45,570 nt of DNA from Clostridia bacterium (lineage in GTDB: Bacteria; Bacillota; Clostridia; Oscillospirales; CAG-272), in contig JAFQEG010000009.1 of NCBI GenBank assembly GCA_017399145.1, positions 1 through 45,570 of the forward strand, read 5' to 3'. Within the stretch, counting starts at the first letter, position 1, and the number at the start of each line of letters is the position of its first letter. A program made the translations under genes and the position numbers. The notes below the pieces were generated by a model. The model did not search any database, was not told the DNA's origin, and was given only the letters and a program-made list of their open reading frames with translations. Below, piece after piece: positions 25,536 to 33,539 of the stretch.

Positions 25536-26515
25536 TTATAAAGCTCCTTCATAAGTTCAATGTGGTCCTTAATTTGTGCTACTACGTTTTTAGGCTGAGT
25601 TACCTTTAATTGGGCACCATATGAGCAACACCATGCAATAAACATTGGGCTCACCTGTACCTCAACAACGCAAAGGGCACGGTCATCCCTTCCACTTATT
25701 TTTACTCTTTCGCCAAATCGGTCAAGGACCATATCGATTAGGTTTTTGCTAATTTCAAAGGTTACTCTTTCGACCTTTCCACCAAACATACTGAATAGCT
25801 GTCTTTTATGCTCGGCAAGACTTGCCTTCTCTGCCTTTTCGTTAGGGGTGATTTCTTCCTCTAGCATTGAAACGGACTCCATACGGTCAACACGATACTG
25901 GGTTAGGGTTTTGTGCTTGTCGTCATAGCAAACTAGGTAATATTGGTTGTCATCAATAAAGGTAGCAACAGGGCTTACAATGTACCACTTTTTGTCCTTA
26001 CGATATACTCTTTCTCGATTTTCGTTATAGTCAAAATAGAAAAATCCAATTTTTTTATTCTCTTGTCTTGCACGGACGATTGTGTCAACTGAATAATAAA
26101 TCATTTCGTTTGTGCTTTTTACTGCACTATACTTTGTAATATTGCTCTTTAGTAATTCGCCCATATTACTACCGGCTAAGGCGGACACCTTTGTTAAAAG
26201 CTCATCAGTTTTCTTCTCGGTGATAAAGCCTGCAGATTGGACTGCATCCATTAAAATTCTTACCTCGTGAGGGTCGAAGCTTCTTTCAACCACGTAATAT
26301 TTATTACTTCTTGAGCGGTCCTTTAAAACCTCAAAGCCATATTTGTTTAACAGGTCTATGTCTGCATATAGAATTTTTCTGTCAACCTGTATTCCCTGGT
26401 CGCCTAACCTTTTAATAATGGTTTTTGTATCCATTGGATTCTTTTCGTCGGTTTCGCTTTTTAAAAGCTCCCATAGCTTTAAAAGCTTTATTTTACGTGA
26501 GTTTTCGTTTGTCAT
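25532..26515 (-). CDS. WYL-domain transcriptional regulator
   Basis: The longest frame begins at 26551, but the ATG at 26515 has GGAGG at ideal distance, so 327 residues are preferred. Residues about 5-65 form a winged helix ('DTKTIIKRLGDQGIQVDRKILYADIDLLNKYG'). Residues about 125-200 form the WYL domain with 'IGFFYFDYNENRERV', 'WYIVSPVATFIDDNQYYLVCYD' and 'TQYRVDRM'. A C-terminal WCX extension follows. WYL domains sense nucleic acid or nucleotide ligands, and such regulators often control DNA-repair or defence genes. It lies between rmuC (two-base gap between stop and start region, ribosome binding site inside rmuC) and egsA (ATGA overlap), so it probably regulates its own operon. Confidence 0.9.
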   Translation of the reverse strand: MTNENSRKIKLLKLWELLKSETDEKNPMDTKTIIKRLGDQGIQVDRKILYADIDLLNKYGFEVLKDRSRSNKYYVVERSFDPHEVRILMDAVQSAGFITEKKTDELLTKVSALAGSNMGELLKSNITKYSAVKSTNEMIYYSVDTIVRARQENKKIGFFYFDYNENRERVYRKDKKWYIVSPVATFIDDNQYYLVCYDDKHKTLTQYRVDRMESVSMLEEEITPNEKAEKASLAEHKRQLFSMFGGKVERVTFEISKNLIDMVLDRFGERVKISGRDDRALCVVEVQVSPMFIAWCCSYGAQLKVTQPKNVVAQIKDHIELMKELYK

Positions 26516-26516
26516 T

Positions 26517-27899
26517 TTATTCCTCCTCGCCCTCGTCGTCCTCAGGCTCAATTTCTAAAATATTCTCTGCCTCGCCTAGGGTTATTACTGAAATATCCTT
26601 TAGCTTCTTTTCCATTTTGCTTGTCCTTGTAGTGGTTAGTGCATCAAGCTCACGGCTTGCTAGGTCAACCTTTTTCTTTGCACTTGAAAGGGTTTTTGTA
26701 AAGGTTCCAAATTCGGTTTTGATTGCCTCTAGCAAGGTAAATACCTGATTACTATGCTTTTGAATAGCAAGTGCATCAAAGCCAAATCTTAATGAATTAA
26801 GAAAGGCAAACAGAGTTGATGGACCTACTACGTTTATTTTATAGGTCCTTTGCAATTCCTCAAAAAGTCCTGACTCTATAACCTCGATATAGAGTCCCTC
26901 GGTTGGTAAAAACATTACTGCAAAGGCTGTGGTGCGTGAAACGTCAATGTATTTTGCGCTTATGTCCTTAGCACAGCCTATCACTCTTGACCTTAATTCC
27001 TTACGAGCTGAATCGACTGCTTGCTTGTCGCCCTTTTCCATAGCATCCTTTAGCTTGTTATAGGGCTCAAGTGGGAATTTTGAGTCAACGGGGAGATATA
27101 CAAAATCTCCGTCCTGTGAGGTTGGCATTTTGATTGCAAATTCAACAACCTCACTAGACCCCTTTTTAGTTGCAACGTTTTCGTCATACTGCGAGGGTGT
27201 TAAAACCTCTCTTATTATGTTGCCTAGGACCACCTCACCTACAATGCCCTTTGCCTTTACGTTTGTAAGTGCATTTCTCAGTGAGTCAACACCAGAGGCA
27301 ATACTCTTAATTTCTCCGATTGCCTTGTTTACGTTGCCTATTTGACTGACAACGTTTTCAAATGAGGTTTTTAGTCTTTCATCAAGGGTCTTTTGTAGCT
27401 TTTCGTCAACGGTTGCTTGAATCGCGTTTAGCTTTTCCTCGTTTTCTCGTCTTAGGTCCTTTAGAGATTTATCAACGCCTTGACCAATTAGTGCGTATTT
27501 CTCCGTCATGTTCTTTGAAAAGCTATCAAATTTCTCGTTGAGATTTTTTATAGCCTTTTCGTTTTCTTCTCTTACCGCCTCTGCCATTTTGGTAAGGGAC
27601 GTGTTTAATTTTTCAATTAAATCAATGTAATTGCATGAGTTTTTCTCGCTAAAGTCTGTGGTGCTTTTTTCAATTGCAGAAAGCTTATCGTTTACTTCCT
27701 TTACAAAGCTACTATTTGTCCTTTCAATGCTATCAAGGACCATTTTAAAGGAATTGCTAAGACTCTCGTCAACTGCATCCTTTATTATTCTTTTATCAAT
27801 TGGCGCTTGCTTTTGCTTAAGCACGACAAACAGTAGCACAAGTGTACACAGGGTGCTAAGAATACAGCACACAAGCATAATTATTTCATAAGTCTCCAT
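26517..27899 (-). CDS. rmuC: RmuC-family DNA recombination protein
   Basis: The protein has 460 residues. A single N-terminal membrane segment (about 5-27) is followed by a long coiled coil (about 40-190) and the RmuC nuclease-like domain (about 215-400: 'GIVGEVVLGNIIREVL', 'VYLPVDSKFPLEPYNKL', 'TEGLYIEVIESGLFEELQ', 'VGPSTLFAFLNSLRFGF'). E. coli RmuC limits recombination at inverted repeats; the biochemical activity is not well established. The tail is acidic ('EPEDDEGEEE'). GGAGG is seven bases before the ATG. It is the first gene of the operon with the WYL regulator and the glycerol-1-phosphate genes, and its promoter is divergent from rbfA. Confidence 0.92.
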   Translation of the reverse strand: METYEIIMLVCCILSTLCTLVLLFVVLKQKQAPIDKRIIKDAVDESLSNSFKMVLDSIERTNSSFVKEVNDKLSAIEKSTTDFSEKNSCNYIDLIEKLNTSLTKMAEAVREENEKAIKNLNEKFDSFSKNMTEKYALIGQGVDKSLKDLRRENEEKLNAIQATVDEKLQKTLDERLKTSFENVVSQIGNVNKAIGEIKSIASGVDSLRNALTNVKAKGIVGEVVLGNIIREVLTPSQYDENVATKKGSSEVVEFAIKMPTSQDGDFVYLPVDSKFPLEPYNKLKDAMEKGDKQAVDSARKELRSRVIGCAKDISAKYIDVSRTTAFAVMFLPTEGLYIEVIESGLFEELQRTYKINVVGPSTLFAFLNSLRFGFDALAIQKHSNQVFTLLEAIKTEFGTFTKTLSSAKKKVDLASRELDALTTTRTSKMEKKLKDISVITLGEAENILEIEPEDDEGEEE

Positions 27900-27931
27900 A
27901 GCATACCTCCGACAAATATTTATACACTATA

Positions 27932-27960
27932 ATTTTACCATTAAATAATATAAAAATCAA
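27932..27960 (-). promoter_or_regulatory. Sigma-A promoter of the rmuC operon
   Basis: TTGATT (27955-27960) and TAAAAT (27932-27937) on the minus strand have a 17-bp spacer. Confidence 0.6.
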
Positions 27961-27978
27961 CCAAGATAAAAATTTTAT

Positions 27979-28006
27979 TTGATTTTTAATATATTTATGA
28001 TATACT
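27979..28006 (+). promoter_or_regulatory. Sigma-A promoter of rbfA-nrnA-truB
   Basis: TTGATT (27979-27984) and TATACT (28001-28006) have a 16-bp spacer and an extended TGA before the -10. It is back to back with the rmuC promoter. Confidence 0.65.
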
Positions 28007-28067
28007 ATTTATAACCGTTAAATAAATTCGAATGAAAATACAACTACAACAAGGAAAGGAATAAAAA

Positions 28068-28439
28068 ATGGCTAAATACAGAAGAGACAGAATTAATGAT
28101 GCTGTAAAGGAAGAAATGGCACAAATTATTCGTGATGTTAAGGACCCAAGAGTTGCCGAGGCTATGGTATCTATTACCGGTGCACAGGTAACTGGGGATT
28201 TGAAATTCGCTAAAATCTACTTCTCCGTTTTAGGTGGGGATAAAAACGAGGTATTGAAGGGGCTCAAGAGTGCAACCGGCTTTTTTAGAAGTGAGCTTGC
28301 TAAGAGAATTAATTTAAGAATCACCCCTCAGCTTACCTTTGAATACGACAACTCTGCCGAATACGGCTCTAACATTCACGCAATTTTAAAGACTCTTGAC
28401 ATTAAGGACGATGACGACGAGGGCGAGGAAAATGAGTAA
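28068..28439 (+). CDS. rbfA: Ribosome-binding factor A
   Basis: The protein has 123 residues, the normal RbfA length. 'YRRDRINDAVKEEMAQIIRD', 'KDPRVAEAMVSITGAQVTGDL' and 'AKIYFSVLGG' match the family's KH-type fold; 'RINLRITPQLTFEYDNS' is the conserved C-terminal strand. It assists 16S rRNA 5' end maturation and cold adaptation by binding the 30S subunit. The acidic tail ('KDDDDEGEENE'-like) overlaps the start of the next gene by eight bases. AAGGAAAGGA precedes the ATG. It is first in rbfA-nrnA-truB, a typical Firmicutes translation and RNA-turnover operon. Confidence 0.95.
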   Translation: MAKYRRDRINDAVKEEMAQIIRDVKDPRVAEAMVSITGAQVTGDLKFAKIYFSVLGGDKNEVLKGLKSATGFFRSELAKRINLRITPQLTFEYDNSAEYGSNIHAILKTLDIKDDDDEGEENE

Positions 28440-29421
28440 TCAATATAAAAGGCTTAGCTTATCAGCACTTGCTAAGCTTGTACGCAAGAAGAAAAGCACG
28501 CTTATTCTTTGCCATCAAAATCCCGACCCTGACACTCTAGGCAGTGCCTTTGCCCTTAAGGAATTGCTTGAATGCTTTGGGTCAAGTGTTAGAGTTGCTT
28601 GCTGTGATACACCATCAAAAAGATTTAATTTTATAACGGGAGGTCGTGATTTAACATATCATACCCTAGATTATGAAAGAATAATTGCAGTTGACGTTGC
28701 ATCTCCTACACAGCTTGGTGGCTTGGGCTTTTTAGCAAATAGTGTGGATTTTACAATTGACCATCACGAAATGAATACTCGTTTTTCTGACTATTACGAG
28801 GATTTTCGTGCATCTAACTGTGAAAATATTTATTTGCTTGCAAAGAAAACGAAGATGCTTAAAAAGCTACCCACTCACTTTTATGAGTGCATATATGCAG
28901 GAATGAGCTCAGATACCGGTGGCTTTAAATATTCAAACGTTAAGCCTGAAACTATGAGTACCGCCTGTGAGGTTTTGAAGAGTGGCATTGACCATGCAGA
29001 AATTAACAGAGTTATGTTTGACTCAAAAACTATTGAGGAAATCAAGGCTCAAAGGCTAACCTATGAAATTATGAAGCTTTATTGCGACAATTCCTTGGCA
29101 ATTGCTATGTTTACTAAGGAAATTAAGGAAAAGAATGGAATCGTTGACGGTGATATTTCCGATGCAGTAAACCACGTAAGAGGAATTGAGGGTGTTTTAG
29201 TTGGACTTACTCTTAAGCAAAGCAGTGATGACGAAAAGAAGTTTTTCCTATCCTCTAGGTCAAATGCAAACATTGACGTTTCACAGGTATGTGCATCAAT
29301 CGGTGGTGGCGGACACAAGCGTGCCTCCGGTGCAACTATTCGCTGTGAGTCCCCCGAGGAGGCACTTGAGCTAGTGGTAGGTCTTTTTAGCAAGGCTATT
29401 GAGGAATACAAGAAAAGATAA
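28432..29421 (+). CDS. nrnA: DHH/DHHA1 phosphoesterase, NrnA-like (nanoRNase/pAp phosphatase)
   Basis: The frame opens at 28396, but the ATG at 28432 gives 329 residues and overlaps the rbfA stop, with GAGGGCGAGG upstream in the rbfA tail. The DHH domain has 'LILCHQNPDPDTLGSAFAL', 'IIAVDVASP' and 'FTIDHHEMN', which provide the Mn-binding residues. The DHHA1 domain ends with 'GGGGHKRASGATI'. NrnA degrades very short RNAs and dephosphorylates 3'-phosphoadenosine-5'-phosphate. The rbfA-nrnA-truB order is conserved in Firmicutes, which supports the call. Confidence 0.92.
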   Translation: MSNQYKRLSLSALAKLVRKKKSTLILCHQNPDPDTLGSAFALKELLECFGSSVRVACCDTPSKRFNFITGGRDLTYHTLDYERIIAVDVASPTQLGGLGFLANSVDFTIDHHEMNTRFSDYYEDFRASNCENIYLLAKKTKMLKKLPTHFYECIYAGMSSDTGGFKYSNVKPETMSTACEVLKSGIDHAEINRVMFDSKTIEEIKAQRLTYEIMKLYCDNSLAIAMFTKEIKEKNGIVDGDISDAVNHVRGIEGVLVGLTLKQSSDDEKKFFLSSRSNANIDVSQVCASIGGGGHKRASGATIRCESPEEALELVVGLFSKAIEEYKKR

Positions 29422-30338
29422 TGAGTAAAATTGAAAACGACGTATGTGGTGTTTTGCTTGTAAATAAGCACGAGGGTGTTACCTCTCACGACATTGTTAA
29501 CAAAATTAGACGACTATATGGGACTAAAAAGGTGGGTCACACAGGCACACTTGACCCACTTGCAACCGGTGTTTTGCCTATTCTTATAGGTCGTAGTGCT
29601 AAGGCAAGTGAGTATTTACTTTCCGAAAGCAAGGAATATGTAGCCCATCTTCGTCTTGGCTTAACAACGGATACAGAGGATATAACCGGTAAGGTGCTTA
29701 CAACAAGCGAGGCAATACCAACTAAAGGGGAATTTTTTGAAGCCTGTCGTCACTTTGAGGGCGAGATTACACAAATTCCACCTATGTATAGTGCATTAAA
29801 GGTAAACGGACAAAAGCTTGTTGACCTTGCACGTCAAGGCATTGAGGTAGAAAGACAAGGCAGAAAAATCACAATTTATTCAATTATCCCCGAGGAAGTG
29901 TCTGAAATCGAGGGTATTTATAGGATTAGAGTTGCTTGCTCAAAGGGTACATATATAAGAACACTTTGTGCCGATATTGGTGCATTTCTTGGCTGTGGTG
30001 CTACTATGACCCAACTTGAAAGAACTGTAAGTGGCAACTTTAAAATTGAGGATACCTATACAATTGAACAGCTTGAAAATATGTCACTTGAGGAAAGGAC
30101 CTCTCTTTTAATTCCTACTGAGGAGTTATTTGCCGAGGCAGAGGCAGTTATCTTGCCCGACTTTTATTCAAGGCTTTTTAGAAGTGGTTGTGAAATTTAT
30201 CTTGCTAAAATAAAAAAGCAATTCCCAGTTGATACATTTTTAAGAGTGTACGACGGTGACGGCTTCCTTGCCCTAGGACAGGTAAAGGAATACGACCAAG
30301 GCTTAGCTATTAAGTCTATAAAGCTATTTAGAATATAA
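29421..30338 (+). CDS. truB: tRNA pseudouridine(55) synthase
   Basis: The protein has 305 residues. 'GVLLVNKHEGVTSHDIVNKIR' and 'KVGHTGTLDPLATGVLPILIG' carry the catalytic Asp45. 'IPPMYSALKVNGQKLVDLAR', 'YIRTLCADIG' and 'LERTVSGNF' are further TruB signatures. It makes pseudouridine 55 in the T loop of tRNA. The ATG overlaps the nrnA stop by one base (TAATG), so translation is coupled. A strong terminator begins at its stop codon. Confidence 0.96.
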   Translation: MSKIENDVCGVLLVNKHEGVTSHDIVNKIRRLYGTKKVGHTGTLDPLATGVLPILIGRSAKASEYLLSESKEYVAHLRLGLTTDTEDITGKVLTTSEAIPTKGEFFEACRHFEGEITQIPPMYSALKVNGQKLVDLARQGIEVERQGRKITIYSIIPEEVSEIEGIYRIRVACSKGTYIRTLCADIGAFLGCGATMTQLERTVSGNFKIEDTYTIEQLENMSLEERTSLLIPTEELFAEAEAVILPDFYSRLFRSGCEIYLAKIKKQFPVDTFLRVYDGDGFLALGQVKEYDQGLAIKSIKLFRI

Positions 30339-30374
30339 AAAAACACGCAGGAGTGTCGCTCCTGCGTGTTTTTT
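30338..30374. terminator. Bidirectional intrinsic terminator between truB and a convergent operon
   Basis: GCAGGAG (30347-30353) pairs with CTCCTGC (30359-30365); the stem continues through CAC/GTG and six A-T pairs, with T-runs on both strands. Confidence 0.92.
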
Positions 30375-31233
30375 ATCTTTTAATCTTGAATGGCAAAAGG
30401 TAATTAGTTTCCTTTTTGTATTCCTCAAAGCCTTCCTTTTTGCCCTGTCTTTTTTCTGCCATTGGTATGCTAACAAAGGTAAACAAAAGTGTATTTGCTA
30501 AAGCACCTATTAGCAAGTACCAGCTTGTTGGTACTGCTATTGTACAAGCAATACCTATGCCCCACCACATTAGAATTTCGGCTAGGTAGTTAGGGTGGCG
30601 AGAGTATTTCCAAACACCATTTCTTATGAATGGTGTTTTCTTATTTTTTCTATACCTATGCATTTGAATATCTGCTACGCATTGTAATATTGTAGCGCCT
30701 AAGGAGATTGCAAGTCCTATGTATGCAAATGGGCTTGTCACTTGGTCGCTTACAAGGGCAGATATGCCTGGTGTGATTACCAAATATACAACTATTGTTG
30801 GCACTAGGTGAATGCCTATAAAGTTAATAATTGGGTAGAGCTTGCCTGTTTTTTCCTTTAGCATTGTGTAGCGCCAATCCTGATAGGTTAGATCGTAAAA
30901 GGTATATGCCCAGTTGGCAGTTAATCGAATACCCCACAAGCAAACAACTATTAAAAGCACCCACTTAAAGGCAGTCATTTGGACTGTTGTTGCTAAAAGT
31001 GGTAAAATTACAATAGGCTGTACACTCCAGTAGGGGTCGTAAACTGATGCGTTATTAAATAGCAAGCTGAAAATAAAGCATAAAACAGTAGCACATACGT
31101 CTGCTAAGAAAATTGCAAGGTATAAATTGACTAGTGGTGATAGCAAATAGTAAGCCCACAAGCCTACTAATATTGAAAATAAATATACAAGGCCCACCAC
31201 TAAAAAGCTAAGCTTTCTTTTTCCTTTTAGCAT
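30373..31233 (-). CDS. DUF1295 membrane protein (steroid 5-alpha-reductase-like / methyltransferase-like)
   Basis: The protein has 286 residues with about seven hydrophobic segments. It matches DUF1295: 'SVYDPYWSVQPI' near residue 60, 'WGIRLTANW' near 100, and 'RNGVWKYSRHPNYLAEILMWWG' near 200. The last motif is shared with isoprenylcysteine methyltransferases and sterol reductases, where it binds the cofactor. The natural substrate in bacteria is unknown. It is the last gene of the sdaA operon, two bases after a HEPN-like protein gene; no functional link is obvious. The convergent terminator overlaps its stop codon. Confidence 0.82.
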   Translation of the reverse strand: MLKGKRKLSFLVVGLVYLFSILVGLWAYYLLSPLVNLYLAIFLADVCATVLCFIFSLLFNNASVYDPYWSVQPIVILPLLATTVQMTAFKWVLLIVVCLWGIRLTANWAYTFYDLTYQDWRYTMLKEKTGKLYPIINFIGIHLVPTIVVYLVITPGISALVSDQVTSPFAYIGLAISLGATILQCVADIQMHRYRKNKKTPFIRNGVWKYSRHPNYLAEILMWWGIGIACTIAVPTSWYLLIGALANTLLFTFVSIPMAEKRQGKKEGFEEYKKETNYLLPFKIKR

Positions 31234-31235
31234 TT

Positions 31236-32249
31236 TTATCTCCTTTTTGCCCTAGTTTTTAGATAAACTGCCTCGGCATATTCAAAGTCTGCCTTTGTCA
31301 TTTCATTTATTGCAAAGCTATATTCCACCTCGGCTTTATTGCCGAAGTTTATAGTAAGAGCACTTTCGTCAACGTAGTAGTCTATGTCTCTTCCCTTGTG
31401 GTCGATTGAGCATTCTGTATATCCAGTTTCAAGAAGAGTATCATCATAAAGTCTTATGCTAATACACTCCTTGATTGATTTGATTTCGGTCATATTTACC
31501 GTGTTTACAATCAATCCATCAAGAAATATTGAGGTCTTGTCACACTTATCAAAGATTCTTCTTATGTCATTTTGAAGCATTTTTCTCGATGCCTTCAAAA
31601 AGTCGTAGTAATCTGCTCCGTCCTCTTGATAATAGTATCCGTAGCCATCACAGTAGTCATATGGAGATTCTCCATCCATATCAACCGATTCTCTGTTGTA
31701 GGTGATTTTGATTATTTTGTTTGTTTTAAGCATAATTTCAAGGCTAGGCCAATTTTTCTCGTCTCCCCAATCACAACAGGTGGATTTTACATTTTTTAAA
31801 TCAAATTCACATTGCCCGTTGTTTAGCTTGATTTTTACGTTTCTTGAGCTTATGCCTGTTATGGTCATATCCGGATCCTTGTCGCTAAGAGTAGGCATCT
31901 CCTCTTGCTTAGGCTGTATCTGTGGCTGTGGCTGAGGCTTAGGCTGTGGAGTTGGAATTATTTCCTCTTCCTCTAAATTTGGTGCTTGTCTTTTGCCATA
32001 AACCATTAGGTCGATGTATCCATTCACCTGCTTCACTCTATACTCTGTTATGCTAATTTCTTCCATCCAACCATGGACCATTGCATTTCTAATATTAACA
32101 CAATTTTCAATTCCTGTGCATTCCTCGTGGGTTATAAGCCCATCTCTGTACGCAATTCGCGCCCATCCCTTTGCGTTTTGATTTACTAGATCATAAGCTT
32201 TTTTATTTAAAATATCGATTGCGTTTATAAATTGTTCCTTAGGTGTCAT
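31236..32249 (-). CDS. Unknown protein with N-terminal HEPN-like motif and beta-rich C-terminus
   Basis: The protein has 337 residues if the second of two adjacent ATG codons is used, which is six bases from GGAG; the first is too close. The first ~85 residues are helical and contain 'IRNAMVHG', an R-x4-H pattern as in HEPN domains, many of which are RNases. A Pro/Gln-rich linker follows ('TPQPKPQPQPQIQP', about 105-120). The remaining ~200 residues look beta-rich, with charged and tyrosine-rich stretches ('YDYCDGYGYYYQEDGADYYD') that I do not recognise. No signal peptide or membrane segment is seen. The start overlaps sdaA by 11 bases, so they are cotranscribed. No HEPN partner nucleotidyltransferase gene is nearby. 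Confidence 0.7.
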   Translation of the reverse strand: MTPKEQFINAIDILNKKAYDLVNQNAKGWARIAYRDGLITHEECTGIENCVNIRNAMVHGWMEEISITEYRVKQVNGYIDLMVYGKRQAPNLEEEEIIPTPQPKPQPQPQIQPKQEEMPTLSDKDPDMTITGISSRNVKIKLNNGQCEFDLKNVKSTCCDWGDEKNWPSLEIMLKTNKIIKITYNRESVDMDGESPYDYCDGYGYYYQEDGADYYDFLKASRKMLQNDIRRIFDKCDKTSIFLDGLIVNTVNMTEIKSIKECISIRLYDDTLLETGYTECSIDHKGRDIDYYVDESALTINFGNKAEVEYSFAINEMTKADFEYAEAVYLKTRAKRR

Positions 32250-33474
32250 CATCTTCTCCTATAATTTCGTGATTTGTGTAGTGCTTTGCAAGTCCTCCCG
32301 ACGAGGTTTCGCGATAGTCACTTAATAGGTTTTTACCCGTTTCGTACATAACCTTAACTACCATATCAAAGCTAATTTTTCTTGAATCGGTTAAGAAATT
32401 TGCAAGAGATAATGCGTTAATTGCACGCATTGCGGCAACTGCATTTCTTTCAATACAAGGAATTTGAACAAGTCCACCGATTGGGTCGCAGGTAAGTCCT
32501 AGGTGGTGCTCCATTGCAACCTCAGAGGCATATTCGATTTGACCAAGACCCATTTCAAATAGCTCGGCAAGGGCAGCTGCTGCCATTGAGCAGGCAGAGC
32601 CAATCTCGGCTTGACAGCCACACTCTGCACCACTTATAGATGCGTTTTTCTTAATTAGATTTCCTATGATACCACCGGTTGCTAGCGCCTTTAGGATTTT
32701 ATCATCGCTAAAGCCCTTTTTCTCTTGGTAGTACATTAAAACTGAGGGCAAAACACCACAAGCACCACAGGTAGGTGCAGTTACGATTTTGCCACCCGAT
32801 GCGTTTTGCTCACTTACCGCAAATGCGTACGAGCACACAAGACGGTTTTCTTGTGTTTGAGCAGATTCGTCAATATGTCTTTGGTTGTAGAGTATTTGCG
32901 CACGTCTTTGAGTGTTTAAGCCACCAGGCAAAACACCCTTAGTTGTAAGTCCTTGACGGATTGAGTTTTTCATACATTCCCAAACGTCTGCCAAATAGTG
33001 AAAGATTTCCTCGCCCTCAAATTCCTTTACGTATTCCCAAATTCTTATATTCTTATTTGAGCAATACTCGGAAATTTCAGTATAAGAGTTGTGTGGATAA
33101 ACATCAGGCTCCTCGCTTTTTAAAACACTCTCGTGGTCGAAAATTATGCTTCCACCACCGATGCTATAAACCTGTCGCTTACCAATACATCCCTCCCCCT
33201 TGTATGCAAAAACAGTCATTGTATTAGGATGGAAATGACAGGGGGTAACCTTGTCGAAGGTTATTTCACAGGGAAAGGGCAAAAAGGTTTCCTTAATAAT
33301 TCTGTCGGTGCCGTGTCCCTTTCCTGTAAGGGCCAAGGACCCGTAAAGTGTAACCTTAAATTTATCTGCCTCTGGATATTCTTGCTTAATTCTTTTTACT
33401 GCCCTTTCAGGTCCCATTGTGTGAGAGCTTGAGGGGCCTCTGCCGATTTTATATAGCTCACGTAAGGATTGCAT
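32239..33474 (-). CDS. sdaA: L-serine dehydratase (iron-sulfur type), single chain
   Basis: The protein has 411 residues with the beta and alpha domains in one chain; E. coli SdaA has about 454. 'IGRGPSSSHTMGPERA' near residue 10 is the serine-binding beta-domain signature. The alpha domain has 'TAPTCGACGVLPSVLMYY' and 'GAECGCQAEIGSACSMAAAA', whose cysteines hold the [4Fe-4S] cluster. 'LGLTCDPIGGLVQIPCIERNA' contributes another conserved cysteine. It deaminates L-serine to pyruvate and ammonia in the cytoplasm. TTGGAGG precedes the ATG and a TTGACA-16-TAAAAT promoter lies upstream. Two unrelated-looking genes follow in the operon. Confidence 0.92.
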   Translation of the reverse strand: MQSLRELYKIGRGPSSSHTMGPERAVKRIKQEYPEADKFKVTLYGSLALTGKGHGTDRIIKETFLPFPCEITFDKVTPCHFHPNTMTVFAYKGEGCIGKRQVYSIGGGSIIFDHESVLKSEEPDVYPHNSYTEISEYCSNKNIRIWEYVKEFEGEEIFHYLADVWECMKNSIRQGLTTKGVLPGGLNTQRRAQILYNQRHIDESAQTQENRLVCSYAFAVSEQNASGGKIVTAPTCGACGVLPSVLMYYQEKKGFSDDKILKALATGGIIGNLIKKNASISGAECGCQAEIGSACSMAAAALAELFEMGLGQIEYASEVAMEHHLGLTCDPIGGLVQIPCIERNAVAAMRAINALSLANFLTDSRKISFDMVVKVMYETGKNLLSDYRETSSGGLAKHYTNHEIIGEDDDT

Positions 33475-33505
33475 TTTTATCCTCCAATATAATTATTCTA
33501 TTTAT

Positions 33506-33533
33506 ATTTTAACATATTTTGGGTGCTTGTCAA
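33506..33533 (-). promoter_or_regulatory. Sigma-A promoter of the sdaA operon
   Basis: TTGACA (33528-33533) and TAAAAT (33506-33511) on the minus strand have a 16-bp spacer. No terminator separates it from the comEC stop codon at 33540, so comEC transcripts may read into sdaA. Confidence 0.68.
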
Positions 33534-33539
33534 GAAAAA

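Noticed and set aside
31236-32249. HEPN/MNT toxin-antitoxin pair
   Set aside because: No nucleotidyltransferase-like antitoxin gene is adjacent; the neighbours are sdaA and a DUF1295 membrane protein.
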